Part shown: piece after piece, positions 37,851 to 48,189 of the stretch
Numbering within the stretch: position 1 is the stretch's first letter
Layout: every line of letters begins with the position of its first letter
From: Cristatella mucedo
Lineage: Eukaryota > Bryozoa > Phylactolaemata > Cristatellidae
Direction of reading: 5' to 3'
NCBI GenBank assembly: GCA_009760855.2
Contig: WPIO01000035.1
Coordinates: 1,996,001-2,060,000, forward strand
Length of the DNA: 64,000 nucleotides
The notes under the pieces: model-generated
Told to the model about the DNA's origin: nothing
Seen by the model: the letters and a program-made list of their open reading frames with translations, nothing else
Database searches by the model: none
Made by a program: the position numbers and the translations under genes

Positions 37851-39020
37851 CAATGTAATGCAATGTAATGTATCTCCGTCCTTAACTCCACAAGGCCATA
37901 AAGACTTTGTGGGTGTGATGTAGGAGAGGTTTGCATAGCCCACTCACAGCCTAAGCGGCTTTCCGTACGCAGTCGCTAGCCAAAAGACTTCTTCTTACAC
38001 AGCAAAGACAGAGTGGGAAGCGTATAACAGTCAGGAGAGCAATAGAGGTAGTGGGTAGCATGGAAGGAGCTGCTCAGGAGAGCTGAAAAGGATGAGCCAT
38101 ACTCAGCCGCAGGAGAGTAGTTGTCGTTGCATAGGAATTGCAGAAGCGAGTTCCACAGTATAGGACGTGCAGATCTAAAGCACTTGTTGCTATTGATCTT
38201 TAGGTAGAGTAATAGAACGGCTAATGTAATGTCAATATAGGACTTTAGGGTGCGAAGAGGTGGAAACTAGGGTAGCAATTTAGCTAAGCATGAAAGTGCC
38301 ATGCCGTGGCCAGCCCTGTTGGTCAGCATAATAACTTCGCTCTGTATCAGTAGCTAAACCGGCTTCTATCCTAGCTCCTTTAGCAAAACAGACACGTGCT
38401 GAAACCTCTGCGACTTAAAGCCTAGCCTTGAAGCCATATTCAAAGTTAACTGCAGTGGCATAGTTGCTTTGCTTGGTAGCCCAGCCAAACTGTCATTACA
38501 ATAATCAAGCCCAGACAGAACTAAGGAGTTAGTTAAACTTGTGGCAAGCCACGGTGGAATAAAACTCCTAATCTTGGATAGGGATCAGAAGTGATGGCTC
38601 AATATATATAACAGTCGTGTGAATGAAGCTTTGAAAATTTAGGCAGCTGCCGAAAACAACACCTAAATTTCGAGCACGTGGTGATGGACGCCCGAAAGCA
38701 TCACCTAATAGAAGAGCAAAGGCTTTCAATCCAGCTACCTCCTTGGGGTGTCTTATGAGCAGCATTCCGATTTTATAGTGATTTATCTTCAAGAAGTTTT
38801 TCCAACATCAAGATCAAATATTGGGAAGCAAGCATTCAGTTTCTCTGTGGCTGTATCACATTCCGACGAATTTAATGACAAATACAGCAGAGTATAGCCA
38901 GCATCAAACTCACATCCTATTCCATGGACCTTAATCACTTTTCCCAGAGTGCTGCCAAATACATTACTTATCTTTAGTAAAGTATTGTTTCGTATTTCTT
39001 TATAAATTACAGTAGTAATC
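37851..39020 (-). mobile_element. LINE family 2 copy
   Basis: A second, diverged LINE family. The left (3') end is two copies of CAATGTAATG (37851-37870), then the 'tatctccgtc' start shared with 60401. On the minus strand it encodes remnants of the C-terminal block, then 'HPKEVAGLKAFALLLGDAF' and the RT piece 'TLGKVIKVHGIGCEFDAG', where the FYADD motif is degraded. Non-functional. Confidence 0.82.
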
Positions 39021-39740
39021 AATTAGTTAATCGCTGTCAGCTAAAATACAAAATTTTAATTTATATCTTTAATGAACTAGTTATTCACATATTATATTGT
39101 TCACAATATTGTTATGTCAATCAATTTTTATTGTAATGTTTAATTACTGCAATTTTTTTAATGTTCATTAGTCTTTTCCTACGATTTAATCATACCGATA
39201 AGCTCTCTTACATTCATTTATTAAACTTAAGTAAGCAGACATTTGCGTTTGACCAGTAGGCTATGTTAAGCACCTATGTAAAAGGTTGTTCAGAAATCTG
39301 CAACCTTAATTATTGTATTGTTGTTATTTAAACGCCTACAATTTTAATTGCATACAAATATCTAATCTATAATCAGTAAATACCTATTTATTAGTAAGAA
39401 ATGAAAGTTATGGTAATACTATTAATAATATTGCATTTAATTAGTGCCCTTTGGGAACTGAATCTCTCTATCCTTACATCATCCTTACCGTCCTTACAGA
39501 TTCTGCAAATAAATATTTACCCAATATTTTATGGCGAAATCTACAAGCAGCATGCAAACCCAGCTGCAGGCACGCCAAGCATCAGACACACCAAGCAGCT
39601 GGTGGGAGCATGTGAGCAGGTAGATCCACATGCAGGACGATTGGCAAAGAGTCACCTAATGATTTATAAAATGGAGAAATTTTAAGCTTCTTCTCAGCGT
39701 AATTTCAGGGTAACGAATTGAGCTATATTTAATGTATAAT

Positions 39741-40000
39741 TCATTTTTATATCGCATTAAGAGAACTTAAATACCATTCTGGAGCTTCACATATGCCTCG
39801 GGGCTCGAGCCCACGACCTCAGCCAGACCTTGGTCGGGGCTGGCACCTTGAGAGTTGGACCAAACAGGCTCGGCACATGTCCGTAGTGAGTCCCAGGCTG
39901 ACGACAATGCACGTTGGCTTCTCAAGATGACAAAGCTGCTCCTCACGTAGTCGCTTTCGCGAATGGGATGAAAACCAGCTAAACCACTTAAATGCAAAAC
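39741..40000 (-). repeat. SINE-like dispersed repeat, copy 2 (longest)
   Basis: The reverse complement carries the 'aaggtctggctgaggtcg' and GGGCTCGAGCCC core shared with 30811 and 63838. It extends about 130 bases further 5' than the other copies, with a 'tttagctggtt' stretch that could be a degenerate pol III A-box. It is GC-richer than its surroundings. The 76-residue minus-strand frame over it is probably incidental. Confidence 0.55.
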
Positions 40001-40517
40001 CTAATTTCCATGCCCTAATTATAAAGAAAAATTAACGTAAACGGTGCAAATGCGATGCAGTTCCCACGGGTTGACTTTGTAAACGATTCATCAGGAACAA
40101 AACAGGAATTGTTTCGAGTATAATAGAAAGCTGTGGCTGCCTTTCGCAGGAACATAAAATTCTCATTAGCAACATAAACTTCAAAGAATAATTATTGTGA
40201 AACTTGTACCTTGGAAAACATGGTATATATTTCTAAAAAAAAACGATTCACGAAACTCATCTTTGGTAACGATTTCTTCTCAACAATCTCAAATTCATTT
40301 GACAACAATTTCAGGTCATAAACTAAATGTGTCATAAGACACTTAAACTCTTCCTATTGTCAAGTCGTGTTATTGTTTTAGCTTTCGTTTACCCGTATGT
40401 TGATTTCCGAGTTCTAATTTTTTGTCTTGCATGGTAAATTGCTTTAAGTAAGTCACTACTGTTAATTGTAGTTTTCAAAATTGAATGTTAGTCAAATTGA
40501 TTACAATGTGCATTTAG

Positions 40518-40889
40518 GTAGACCCGTTGTGAGAGCCCAGATTGGACAGCAAGCGAATCTTCCTTCACCTTGGTATGGCGGAATTCCTTACTTCTTGTGC
40601 TGTGATTGCAATTCTCTTCAAGACTATAAGCTGATTCACGTGAGATGGAATGCCACTGGAGCAGTAGCTAATGACCTGAATGATGACGAATATATCACCA
40701 TAGCAAACAATTATGGGAGAAAAACAAAACCTGGCACTTGCAGCTTCAGCTCTACAATTATCATAACTACCCAGCAAAATAGCACAGTAGATTTGAATAT
40801 CCTTTGCACAGCCACGCTTGTGTCTAAATCGTCCAACAATTCAACCTTTGAGGCAATTTCTTCAAATTTCTACAGCAGTGTTCGTGGAG
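40518..40889 (+). CDS. Ig-like exon A4 (Cys-Cys type domain)
   Basis: Exon from GCATTTAG to GGAG|GTATTT, phase 1-1, 124 codons. It has the full A signature: YFLCCDC (Cys 27, 28 and 30), Trp 43 in HVRW, Cys 74 followed by the SSTIIIT strand, and Cys 96 in ILCTA. TIANNYGRK is shared with A3. Three sequons (NAT, NST, NST) make it the most glycosylation-prone A domain. A + strand LINE 3' fragment starts about 75 bases after the donor. Confidence 0.88.
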
Positions 40890-40964
40890 GTATTTAAAAG
40901 TTGAATTTACAATGTTACATGGTGATTCAACCACGATAACTATTGATGGTTGGTTCCTTCCGAC

Positions 40965-41280
40965 TTTCGTCAGAACTTCCCCTGATTGGACCACAATTAA
41001 ACAGAATTTTAAAACACAACTTCTTAGGACAGCATTTATTAGGTCGCTGTGATTTGTCATCCATGTGCTTATGCATGCTGACACTATGCATGCTGCCACT
41101 AACCACATTTGCATGCTTACCCTGTGCATGTCACCCCTAACCCTGTTTATTATGTTGTCTATCAAGCATAATATTACTCACGATTCAATCGCGTTTCCCT
41201 TTGCAGCTAAATTTATGTGCCTACGAAGAGTTGAGTTCTATGAGGGCGCTTTATCAAGTGCAATATTGTTATTATCAACA
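40965..41280 (+). mobile_element. LINE family 1, 3' fragment
   Basis: The last coding residues ('TWPQLNRILKHNFLGQHLL' equivalent of TTFKRNLKTYLFRTAF) run into the 3' UTR, the 'gcgctttatcaagtgcaata' box and a TTATTATC tail. Confidence 0.85.
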
Positions 41281-42914
41281 TGACGTGTTTGCATAGCATC
41301 AATCTAACTTTGTAATATGACATTTGAAATTAAAGAAAGCTGGATCTGCTCATTAACTTATTTTTGTCATCCCTGGAAATATCTTTGCACCTACGTTTGT
41401 ACCAAGTTGAATTAATCATATATAAGCTGGATTTTTTACCTTCCCAGCTATCCTAGTAAGATGTAAATAACCTGTATCTCCGTAGTATACTCTATATGGC
41501 CTTAGCCGATAAAACACCATTCAAGATGAGCCTCCAGCAAATATCAGTAACCAAGTGAATCTCACAGTGTCGAAGTGACTCAATCAGATGACATAAAGAC
41601 TCCTCATTACACTTTTTTCGCAGCAATTCCATCAGAATTCACGTGTGAATATATTCTTCTATGGCCTTTTTCCTACGCTTCAGAATGTTAAGGATTGAAA
41701 CCGACAAACGGTCTTGTTTCAGCCGGCTATGAAAAATGCATTTTATCTGATCAAACCATGCTAAACCACATAGTCATGTCAATTCATTGATTGAAGAGAC
41801 ATTAGACTCGGTACTTTTCTTTTAAAGCTTTCATTGGCTCAATCTGTCTACTGGTATGCTTTTAAAGTTTCATTAGATCACTGGATCTTCTTTTTGAATG
41901 CATAGTACCAAAATATTAGATAGGCTATTGAAATTTGTTAAAGCTACAAATTAGTTAATAATGTTAAGTGTTTTTCTCTTCTAGAGTAGCATATCCCTCT
42001 TATATTCTTCACAAAAATTAGGAATGGAAAACAATTTGCAGGTATTTCGGCATTTGTGTTGTTGTAAAAATCATACATTCATCTCCTAATCCATGTATCG
42101 ACTTCCTTAACTCCTAACGGTAATAATCAGTGAACCTGTCAAGTCTTTGGTCATTATTTCGTCTACGTCGCAAATACAAGAAATTAATTAATGTTTTCGG
42201 TATTTATTTAAAATATCTGTATCTAACTTTTCATTGCAGCAATATCTCCTCTTTCACCCATCATGTTACGAATATGATTAAGAGTCATATGCAGGGCAGT
42301 AACTTAACATTCAAGTCCACAAAGTCATGGCTAATGTGTCCTATTAAATTCCTACATCATTGTGTTTAATCACTGTCGCCTGCAAGATAAAATATCTAGT
42401 TAGTGGTTTTCAAGTTGAAATGTGATTTTAAGAAAATGTCGATGCTCTTTTAAAATCTTTAACTTTATTAACCCTGAAATTAATTATTCTATACAGTTTA
42501 ATTTTAATTGTGCAAGGTTTTCTAATGCTATACGTAAATTTCGTATGTTCCCCTAGTATCAGTATTACCATTTAGGTCATCTACAGTATAAACACGCAAT
42601 CTCTTATTTACATCTTATGATTTTTGTAAAGTTTACTACTAAACTTTCCGCTGGGTTGGGTTTTTGTGTGCTCTATTCTCAAGATCGAATCGGCCTTCAA
42701 ATAATATTCAGGCTGCATTCTCGTGTGGGCTCTAGTCTAAATTCATGTTCGAATAGTTAAGTTCACCCAGGTTCTCACTGAATGCTCGCACATCTCATAG
42801 TAAGTACTCACCTTGAGAATTACAAAAACTTTGTTACTTCCCAGTTAGCTGCCAAGTGCAAATTAGCAGTGAATGGTGTTCTCAACAATTTCCCTTTAGT
42901 CTAGAGACTAGCGA

Positions 42915-42938
42915 CTCCCCCCCTCCCTCCCCCCCCCC
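42915..42938. repeat. Poly-C tract
   Basis: An almost pure 24-base run of C with two T interruptions. On the other strand this is G-rich and could stack as a G-quadruplex. Confidence 0.9.
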
Positions 42939-43939
42939 GAAGCTCTTCATCACCCAGTTACTGTAAATCTATTGCAGGCCTGCATTTCTTACCCGAGCGT
43001 TTTTAGCAAAACAGTGTTTTCGTTAAAAAATACTATGAACTTTTGACAAGAAAAAAAATAGGTTTTACCTTTGCTTTGTAATTTGAGCAACCTTTCAATG
43101 TAATTAATAAAACTTCTAACCATGTTGGTTCAGAAACTAACACGGTGCTTTATTTACACAAATTTCCCATGCAAAAGAAGGTAGCCACTTTTCACTGTCC
43201 AAAAGTGGGGTGTGGTCAGTGAGTCACTCTTTGGCACAACATTTTCCTTTCTTCTGGCAAGTCTCTTTTTGGCGACGAAAGCATCAGTGAGCCAGTGGCA
43301 CTGACATGAAAAGCACTGTTATCTCATGTAGTCACCTTGAACTTTATCCGAAGGGCGATAACTTTGCAATCTTTGAACTGCCACTGGTGCTGATTGTATT
43401 TGATTTCATCGATCATTATTTTTACGTTCAATTCAGTCTCATTCATAAGTAAGGAATTTTAAATCGGCGTATAAGAATGTTCGTTCCTACTTCGAAGAAT
43501 AACTCCCTTTTAAACGAAGTTCGAATCATCAACGAAAACTTTTCACTTGAGGTGTCTTCAGTTAGATTGCAGCACGTTTCCATTTGGTTATTAAACCTAC
43601 GAAGTTGCTGCAATGTGCTTGTGAATCTTTCGAAGAAAACCTTAGAAAGAACTCTTTTTCACCGTGTCGGTACCATGGCATGTAGTAGCTTCAGCGATAA
43701 TGTTACTTTCTGTATATCTATACCTAGTTAGTTCAGATAAATATTTTGCAAATCAAGGTTTTTTGTAAAGTAATAAAGATCGGATAGTGAAAGAAGTGTT
43801 GAGAGAAATCATACACCAAACACAGAGTTTCAAATATAACCCAGGTTTTGTCATTTGTAACTGCCATTGAATATATACTAATTGAAGCCCTGTAGTTGCA
43901 ACAATGCTTTGGAAAAATAGGATTCCCGATGGTTTGTAG

Positions 43940-44254
43940 GTCCTCCGGGGATAACATTAAAAAAGAATGTCCACGTCAAGAACATGTTGCAGCTGTTATG
44001 CATTTTACCAGATTCATCCTTTCAAGATTCAATCACAATTGCTTGGTATTTGAATAACCAACTAAACCACTCTGGAAAGCCGAGTGTTGTGGAAATGTCA
44101 GACCTAACGAACCGAACGGTTCTTGCTGGAGAATTCAAGCTCAGCATTCCTAAGGGTAATAACGAGTTATATTGCCAACGAAGTATCGATGTGAAGTCTT
44201 CTACACCTATTACATCTAATACCATAAGCGTCTATGGAAGGAGCATCAAGGATG
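43940..44254 (+). CDS. Ig-like exon B3 (C2/I-set-like domain, membrane-proximal)
   Basis: Exon from GGTTTGTAG to GATG|GTGAGT (the strongest donor here), phase 1-1, 105 codons. It has Cys 20 in LLCILPD, Trp 35 in IAWYLNN, SIPKGNN at 68-74 and Cys 78 in LYC. It is the last Ig domain before the membrane exon and closes the final A-B unit. Sequons NHS and NRT are present. Reading past the donor stays open for about a dozen codons before a stop, so the exon end rests on the splice consensus and the shared phase. Confidence 0.87.
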
Positions 44255-45140
44255 GTGAGTTTCTTGCGAGTACAGGAAGGTGTACCTGTTAGTCTCTGAG
44301 GGTTGATACTGTGATACAAACGTTTTTTGAATTGCTTGTTGACCTGAAATGAATCTATGCAGCCAATAAAATGGAATTTAGAGCTCAGAAAATCGTGGTC
44401 GTTCTTAAGAGAGCATTTTCCAATGAAAATAGAGCAGTGAAAGAATTTAGTTGCATGGCCAGTAATGATGTCATTTACTTGTAAATCCTGTTATAGTCAG
44501 ATAAAAGAGACTTTTACCAGGTTTATCTAATGTTTATCTAGCTTGATATATTAAACAAAATATTGTTTGGAATTTTTATAGTTACCTTATTTCGAGTTAA
44601 GTAGAGCTTACTACTGGCTATTTAGGCATATTACAATTGGACCCATTTAGTCGGTTATGCCTTTGAACATCCATAGTGTTATCGTCGATATAACGTCTAC
44701 CAAGATAATGCCTTGACTATTTTATTAGAAAGTTGTTACCCTAGTATGACGGTGTTTTCATGGTTCCGTTTTCAATAACTTTGTACTTACATGGGTAACA
44801 TGTAATCAAGGTGCAATGTTTTGGATGGCCAGGTAATTACTGGCAATGTATGGAGCACCGAAAAAAAAGAGGCCATAGATTGGTCAGCAATATTGGTTGA
44901 TGATGAATTCAGTTTTGTAAAAATATTTAATTACTTGTATCTGCTAATATTCTGTTAATCATTTTAAAATCTAGTTTTATTACCTACAACAAAAACGCCA
45001 TACTTAATCATTAGATGCATCTTCGACCTCTTTCTTTAATTACAGCGAAATTCATGGTTCAATCACAGTCGGTAGTTTGTGCCTTTTTTAATGGCTCAGG
45101 CCTTACCACACTCATTAAAATTTCTCTCTCTATCTCTCCC

Positions 45141-45178
45141 TACACACACACACACACACACACACGCGCGCACACACA

Positions 45179-45226
<48 letters not shown>

Positions 45227-45279
45227 CACACACACAAACATATATATGTGTGTATGTGTGTGTGTGTATGTGTGTGTGT

Positions 45280-45352
<73 letters not shown>
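45141..45352. repeat. Inverted microsatellite: (CA/CGCA)n arm, then (TG)n arm
   Basis: 45142-45235 is CA/CGCA repeat and 45246-45351 is TG repeat. They meet at the palindrome CATATATATG. The two arms can pair with each other over about 90 bases, and nearly the whole tract alternates purine and pyrimidine. Confidence 0.95.
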
Positions 45353-45353
<1 letters not shown>

Positions 45354-45399
45354 ATGAGCTTATGTCTCTCACAATTGGTATCTGCCTCTGTCTCTCGGT

Positions 45400-45472
45400 G
45401 TCTCGGTATCTCAGTCTGTCTGTCTGTCAGTATGTCGGTCGGTTGGTCTGTCTGTCTGTCTGCCTGTCTGCC

Positions 45473-45507
<35 letters not shown>

Positions 45508-45550
45508 ACGTCAGTCTGTTTGTCCGTCTCTGTCAGTCTCTCTCTCTCTC
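45400..45550. repeat. TCTG tetranucleotide tract grading into (TC)n
   Basis: More than twenty TCTG units with TCGG and CCTG variants, then CTCTCTCT. The Cys/Leu/Ser-rich open frames crossing it (45015-45682) are artefacts. Confidence 0.93.
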
Positions 45551-45699
45551 TTTATGTGTTTCTCGGTGTTTCTCTCGATAAAAGCAGCCATGAAGGACAT
45601 ACATTTATGGAAGAACTATCGAAGACTTACTCGAAAATTGTTTGCTGATAAACTGGGCATGAAATCAATAATAATAATATAAATAATGAGAAAATAACA

Positions 45700-46700
45700 C
45701 AATGTATAAAGTGCTCTTTGAGAACCTAATCTCTTTATTAATTACTCAAAATGTATTACAAAGGGAAAAGCGATTGAACGTCAAGTAATCTTATGCTTGA
45801 TAAACAACATGAATGACATGGTTAGTAGTGAAATGCACATGGACTTATGCAAGTGCGGCTAGTGGCTGCAAGCACACTGTTTGGTATGCATAAACTTGTT
45901 AAGACAGCATCACAGTGACCAACTTAATCCTGCCCTAAATAGGTGTGTATTTAATTGCTTCTAAATTTGGTCAAGTCAGGTGATGTCGTGTAGCAAGTTG
46001 GGAGTCAGTTCCAGAATTTGGCTGCATTCGATCTAAATGGAGAGTGTCCAAGAGATTTTAGCTTAAAAGGAGGTATGGGAAAACACCTAGATTTCGAAAA
46101 GCAGGTTTACCATGCTTAGCTTGGTAGGAAAGTAGCTCTGATTGCTCGGCTGGAGCTCAAGAATGAAGAGACCTAAAAGTGAGCGACGTAAACATGATTT
46201 CGATGCCTTGCTTGAATGGTTGCCTGTGCTGGTCGTCCAAAACTGGTGTGCTGTGGCACCTGCGAAGCTCATGACAGACATGCCTAGCTGCAGAGTTTTG
46301 CACAAGCCATAACCACCTGATTGCACATGCCGGTGGGCCAGCAGCAGTGACTTACTGAAGTCAAGACTGGATGTTACAAATGTACGGAAGAACTAATTTA
46401 GTATCACTGGCTAGAAAAGGCGAATATTGGCAATGCTACGTAGGCAGACTTGATTGTTGGGCTGCTGAGGTCGTCTAGCAAAAGATCCGTTTGGAACATG
46501 GCACCTAGATTTCGTGCATACTGAAAGGAAGATATGCTGGCAGAGACGTTTTGGAGTGTAAGCCTTTCCAATTTCTAAAGCATACACAGTTTTATCATCA
46601 CTTAATTTCAGAAAACGTGCTCCCATCAACGCGCAAATGTCGTCGATACATGCAACATGAGAGTTGAGAAAATTCAAAATGTAATGGTGAAAAATAATAC
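45700..46700 (-). mobile_element. LINE family 1 copy
   Basis: The 3' box at the left (ATAAAGTGCTCTTTGAGAAC) is followed by C-terminal and post-YADD blocks on the minus strand ('SHVACIDDICALMGARFLK'). It is strongly decayed. Confidence 0.82.
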
Positions 46701-46739
46701 TTCTCATAAGTGATAGCAATAAAAATAATAACAATAATA

Positions 46740-46830
46740 AGAGTGATACACTGGATAAAGCACCCACAGACAACTCAATCTCTGTCTATAAACTTGATAA
46801 TTACAGCAAAATAAGAGCTATCATCCATTC
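46740..46830 (-). mobile_element. LINE family 1, 3' tip only
   Basis: An ATTATT-like tail and the box GATAAAGCACCCACAGACAA appear directly beside the previous copy. It is a separate, almost completely truncated insertion. Confidence 0.7.
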
Positions 46831-46957
46831 AGTCTTGCCGACACGAAGATAAGAATACCAATTCAATTGTATCTCAGTTCGTTGAGAGGGTAGTGCATAC
46901 ACTTGTATTTGGCTATTGATAAGTATGAATAGAAACATACATCTGTTGTCGTTGTAG

Positions 46958-47391
46958 ATGTTACATATGCCGGGGTGTATTATGGTGTGCCTGCAGCCTG
47001 TGTGGCTATTTTGATTGGTTACGTTGCAATCTACATCTATTACATAAATTCAAAGAGAGCCACCGAGGCTTTGCGACATCAAGGCTTGCAAGAACAGCAG
47101 AATCACGTTGCTTCTTTTCCAGACGAAAACACTTTCTTTGGGAGTCAACAACTTGAATTCATAGTTCCTAGCAACAGCTCAGGTCTTCATTCACTGAACT
47201 CAAGTTTATGTGCTTCCAGTTACGACAGTAATTTTCTTCCTAATTTACCTAGCAGTTATAGCCAGTCACATCAGTCGTCCAAACTGTCTATCAACCACTC
47301 AGGAACTATCAAATCTAATGAAAATTCAATCGATAAAAGCCGAAGGGCATCGAGCATTTCTTTCTCAAAGCATGTACAGTATAGCAGCTAG
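46958..47391 (+). CDS. Terminal exon: transmembrane helix and cytoplasmic tail
   Basis: It opens after GTTGTAG in phase 1, encodes 143 residues and ends in TAG at 47389-47391. A short stalk leads into a hydrophobic helix of about 22 residues (roughly exon residues 8-30, VPAACVAILIGYVAIYIYYI core), followed by NSKR as a stop-transfer signal. This gives a type I topology. The tail, about 110 residues, is Ser/Asn/Gln-rich with little charge. Tyrosines occur at YDSN, YSQS and the C-terminal QYSS; none fits the ITIM or ITAM consensus (YxxL/I). No kinase, death or TIR domain fits in this length. A SINHSG motif late in the tail recurs at 53384-53523. Confidence 0.85.
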
Positions 47392-47540
47392 GAAATGGAA
47401 GGTTTGTAAATTCTATGATCTTTAAGGTTTACCGTGTTTGGAAAAATTAATTCAATCATTTCCTGTATAAATATCTCAGAAATTTTTGCATTTTTTATTT
47501 AAATTGCAGTGTGTGATTTAAATAAAGCATGAATCTTGAA
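47392..47540 (+). terminator. 3' UTR with AATAAA polyadenylation signal
   Basis: A canonical AATAAA lies at 47521-47526, about 130 bases after the stop, in AT-rich sequence. It supports this being a true terminal exon. Confidence 0.75.
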
Positions 47541-48189
47541 TTTATCAATATCATATATCGAGTTTGCCAAACCGAAGCAAAGACAACATGCCTACATTAT
47601 TATTTTTCAGGCTGATTGTTGTCCGGATTAGTAAGCCAACTGTTCCAAGTAACAATTAAATAGAGCATGCTTTAAATAATGTTAAAGAACTACAGAGCCT
47701 CCATAAGATTTCGACGATTAAAGATGGAATTTGTAATTATTCTTAATCCCTATTTAGGTAAGCTAGCTCCGATTGCTATTAGCTGAGGCTTGTTATCATG
47801 ATCGAGGTTTAAATTAATTTTATCTGCAGTTACTCAGTTTATATAAAGCACTGCAACCAGATGGAAATTGCGTGATTAGAATTATCTGGCTTTTTACAAC
47901 TTATCATCAAAGTGTAATGTAACTCTGCTGATGCCCAAGTACTTGTATTGAATCCTAAAGTAGTGCACTTTTGATTGCCAGAATTCTTGTTGGCAGTTAT
48001 TTGGCCTTTTTCTTAGGGCAAGTTCATGATTATTACCCATGCATGCACTGCTTGATTAAACAAGTAGTTAATTGCTGAGGCTAGCATTGAAAGAAATTTT
48101 CGTGTTAATAATAAGTAGCAAGTTATTTTAGACTTTACATCAAAAGTTAGCATAAACTTGTTTTACAATTCATCTCAATTATGATCTTT

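Larger units (their letters stand above)
36527..40517 (+). other. Intron between B2 and A4
   Basis: It contains a minus-strand LINE family 2 copy (37851-39020) and a SINE-like repeat (39741-40000). 36527-37840 and 39030-39740 are AT-rich with no gene recognised. Confidence 0.6.
40890..43939 (+). other. Intron between A4 and B3
   Basis: It contains a LINE 3' fragment (40965-41280) and a poly-C tract (42915-42938). 41290-42900 and 42940-43930 are AT-rich. An open frame at 43453-43731 lacks Ig landmarks and usable splice sites. Confidence 0.6.
44255..46957 (+). other. Intron between B3 and TM exon
   Basis: It contains the CA/TG inverted microsatellite and TCTG tract (45141-45550) and LINE fragments (45700-46700, 46740-46830). 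44260-45130 is AT-rich with nothing recognised. The acceptor is GTCGTTGTAG. Confidence 0.6.
2774..47391 (+). other. Gene model: multi-Ig-domain type I membrane receptor, 5' end missing
   Basis: Nine exons on one strand join into a single open frame of 1,090 codons including the stop. Every junction is GT-AG and every intron is phase 1. The order is V-like Ig, A1, B1, A2, A3, B2, A4, B3, then TM/tail. Extracellular N-glycosylation sequons are frequent, for example NLS and NTT in the V-like domain, NAT and NST in A4, and NRT and NWT in B2. Together with the C-terminal membrane helix these predict a glycosylated cell-surface protein with an extracellular N-terminus. No start codon or signal peptide belonging to it was found between the left edge and 2774, which is mostly LINE, so exon 1 is probably upstream. 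It was not recognised as a named gene. General family knowledge (tandem phase 1-1 Ig exons) suggests an adhesion, allorecognition or immune-type receptor, but no ligand or function can be read from the sequence. Exons could also be skipped or used alternatively. Confidence 0.8.

Noticed and set aside
39767-39997. Minus-strand 76-codon frame
   Set aside because: It coincides with the SINE-like repeat shared by three places in the window, so it is unlikely to be a gene.
43453-43731. Open frame with cysteines just upstream of B3, considered as a second V-like exon
   Set aside because: It has no D-x-G-x-Y-x-C motif, no core Trp context and no acceptor/donor pair in phase 1. The nearest acceptor leads into a stop.
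45015-45682. Long overlapping open frames of 140-190 codons
   Set aside because: They are translations of CA/TG and TCTG microsatellites on both strands with low-complexity His/Thr/Cys/Val composition.
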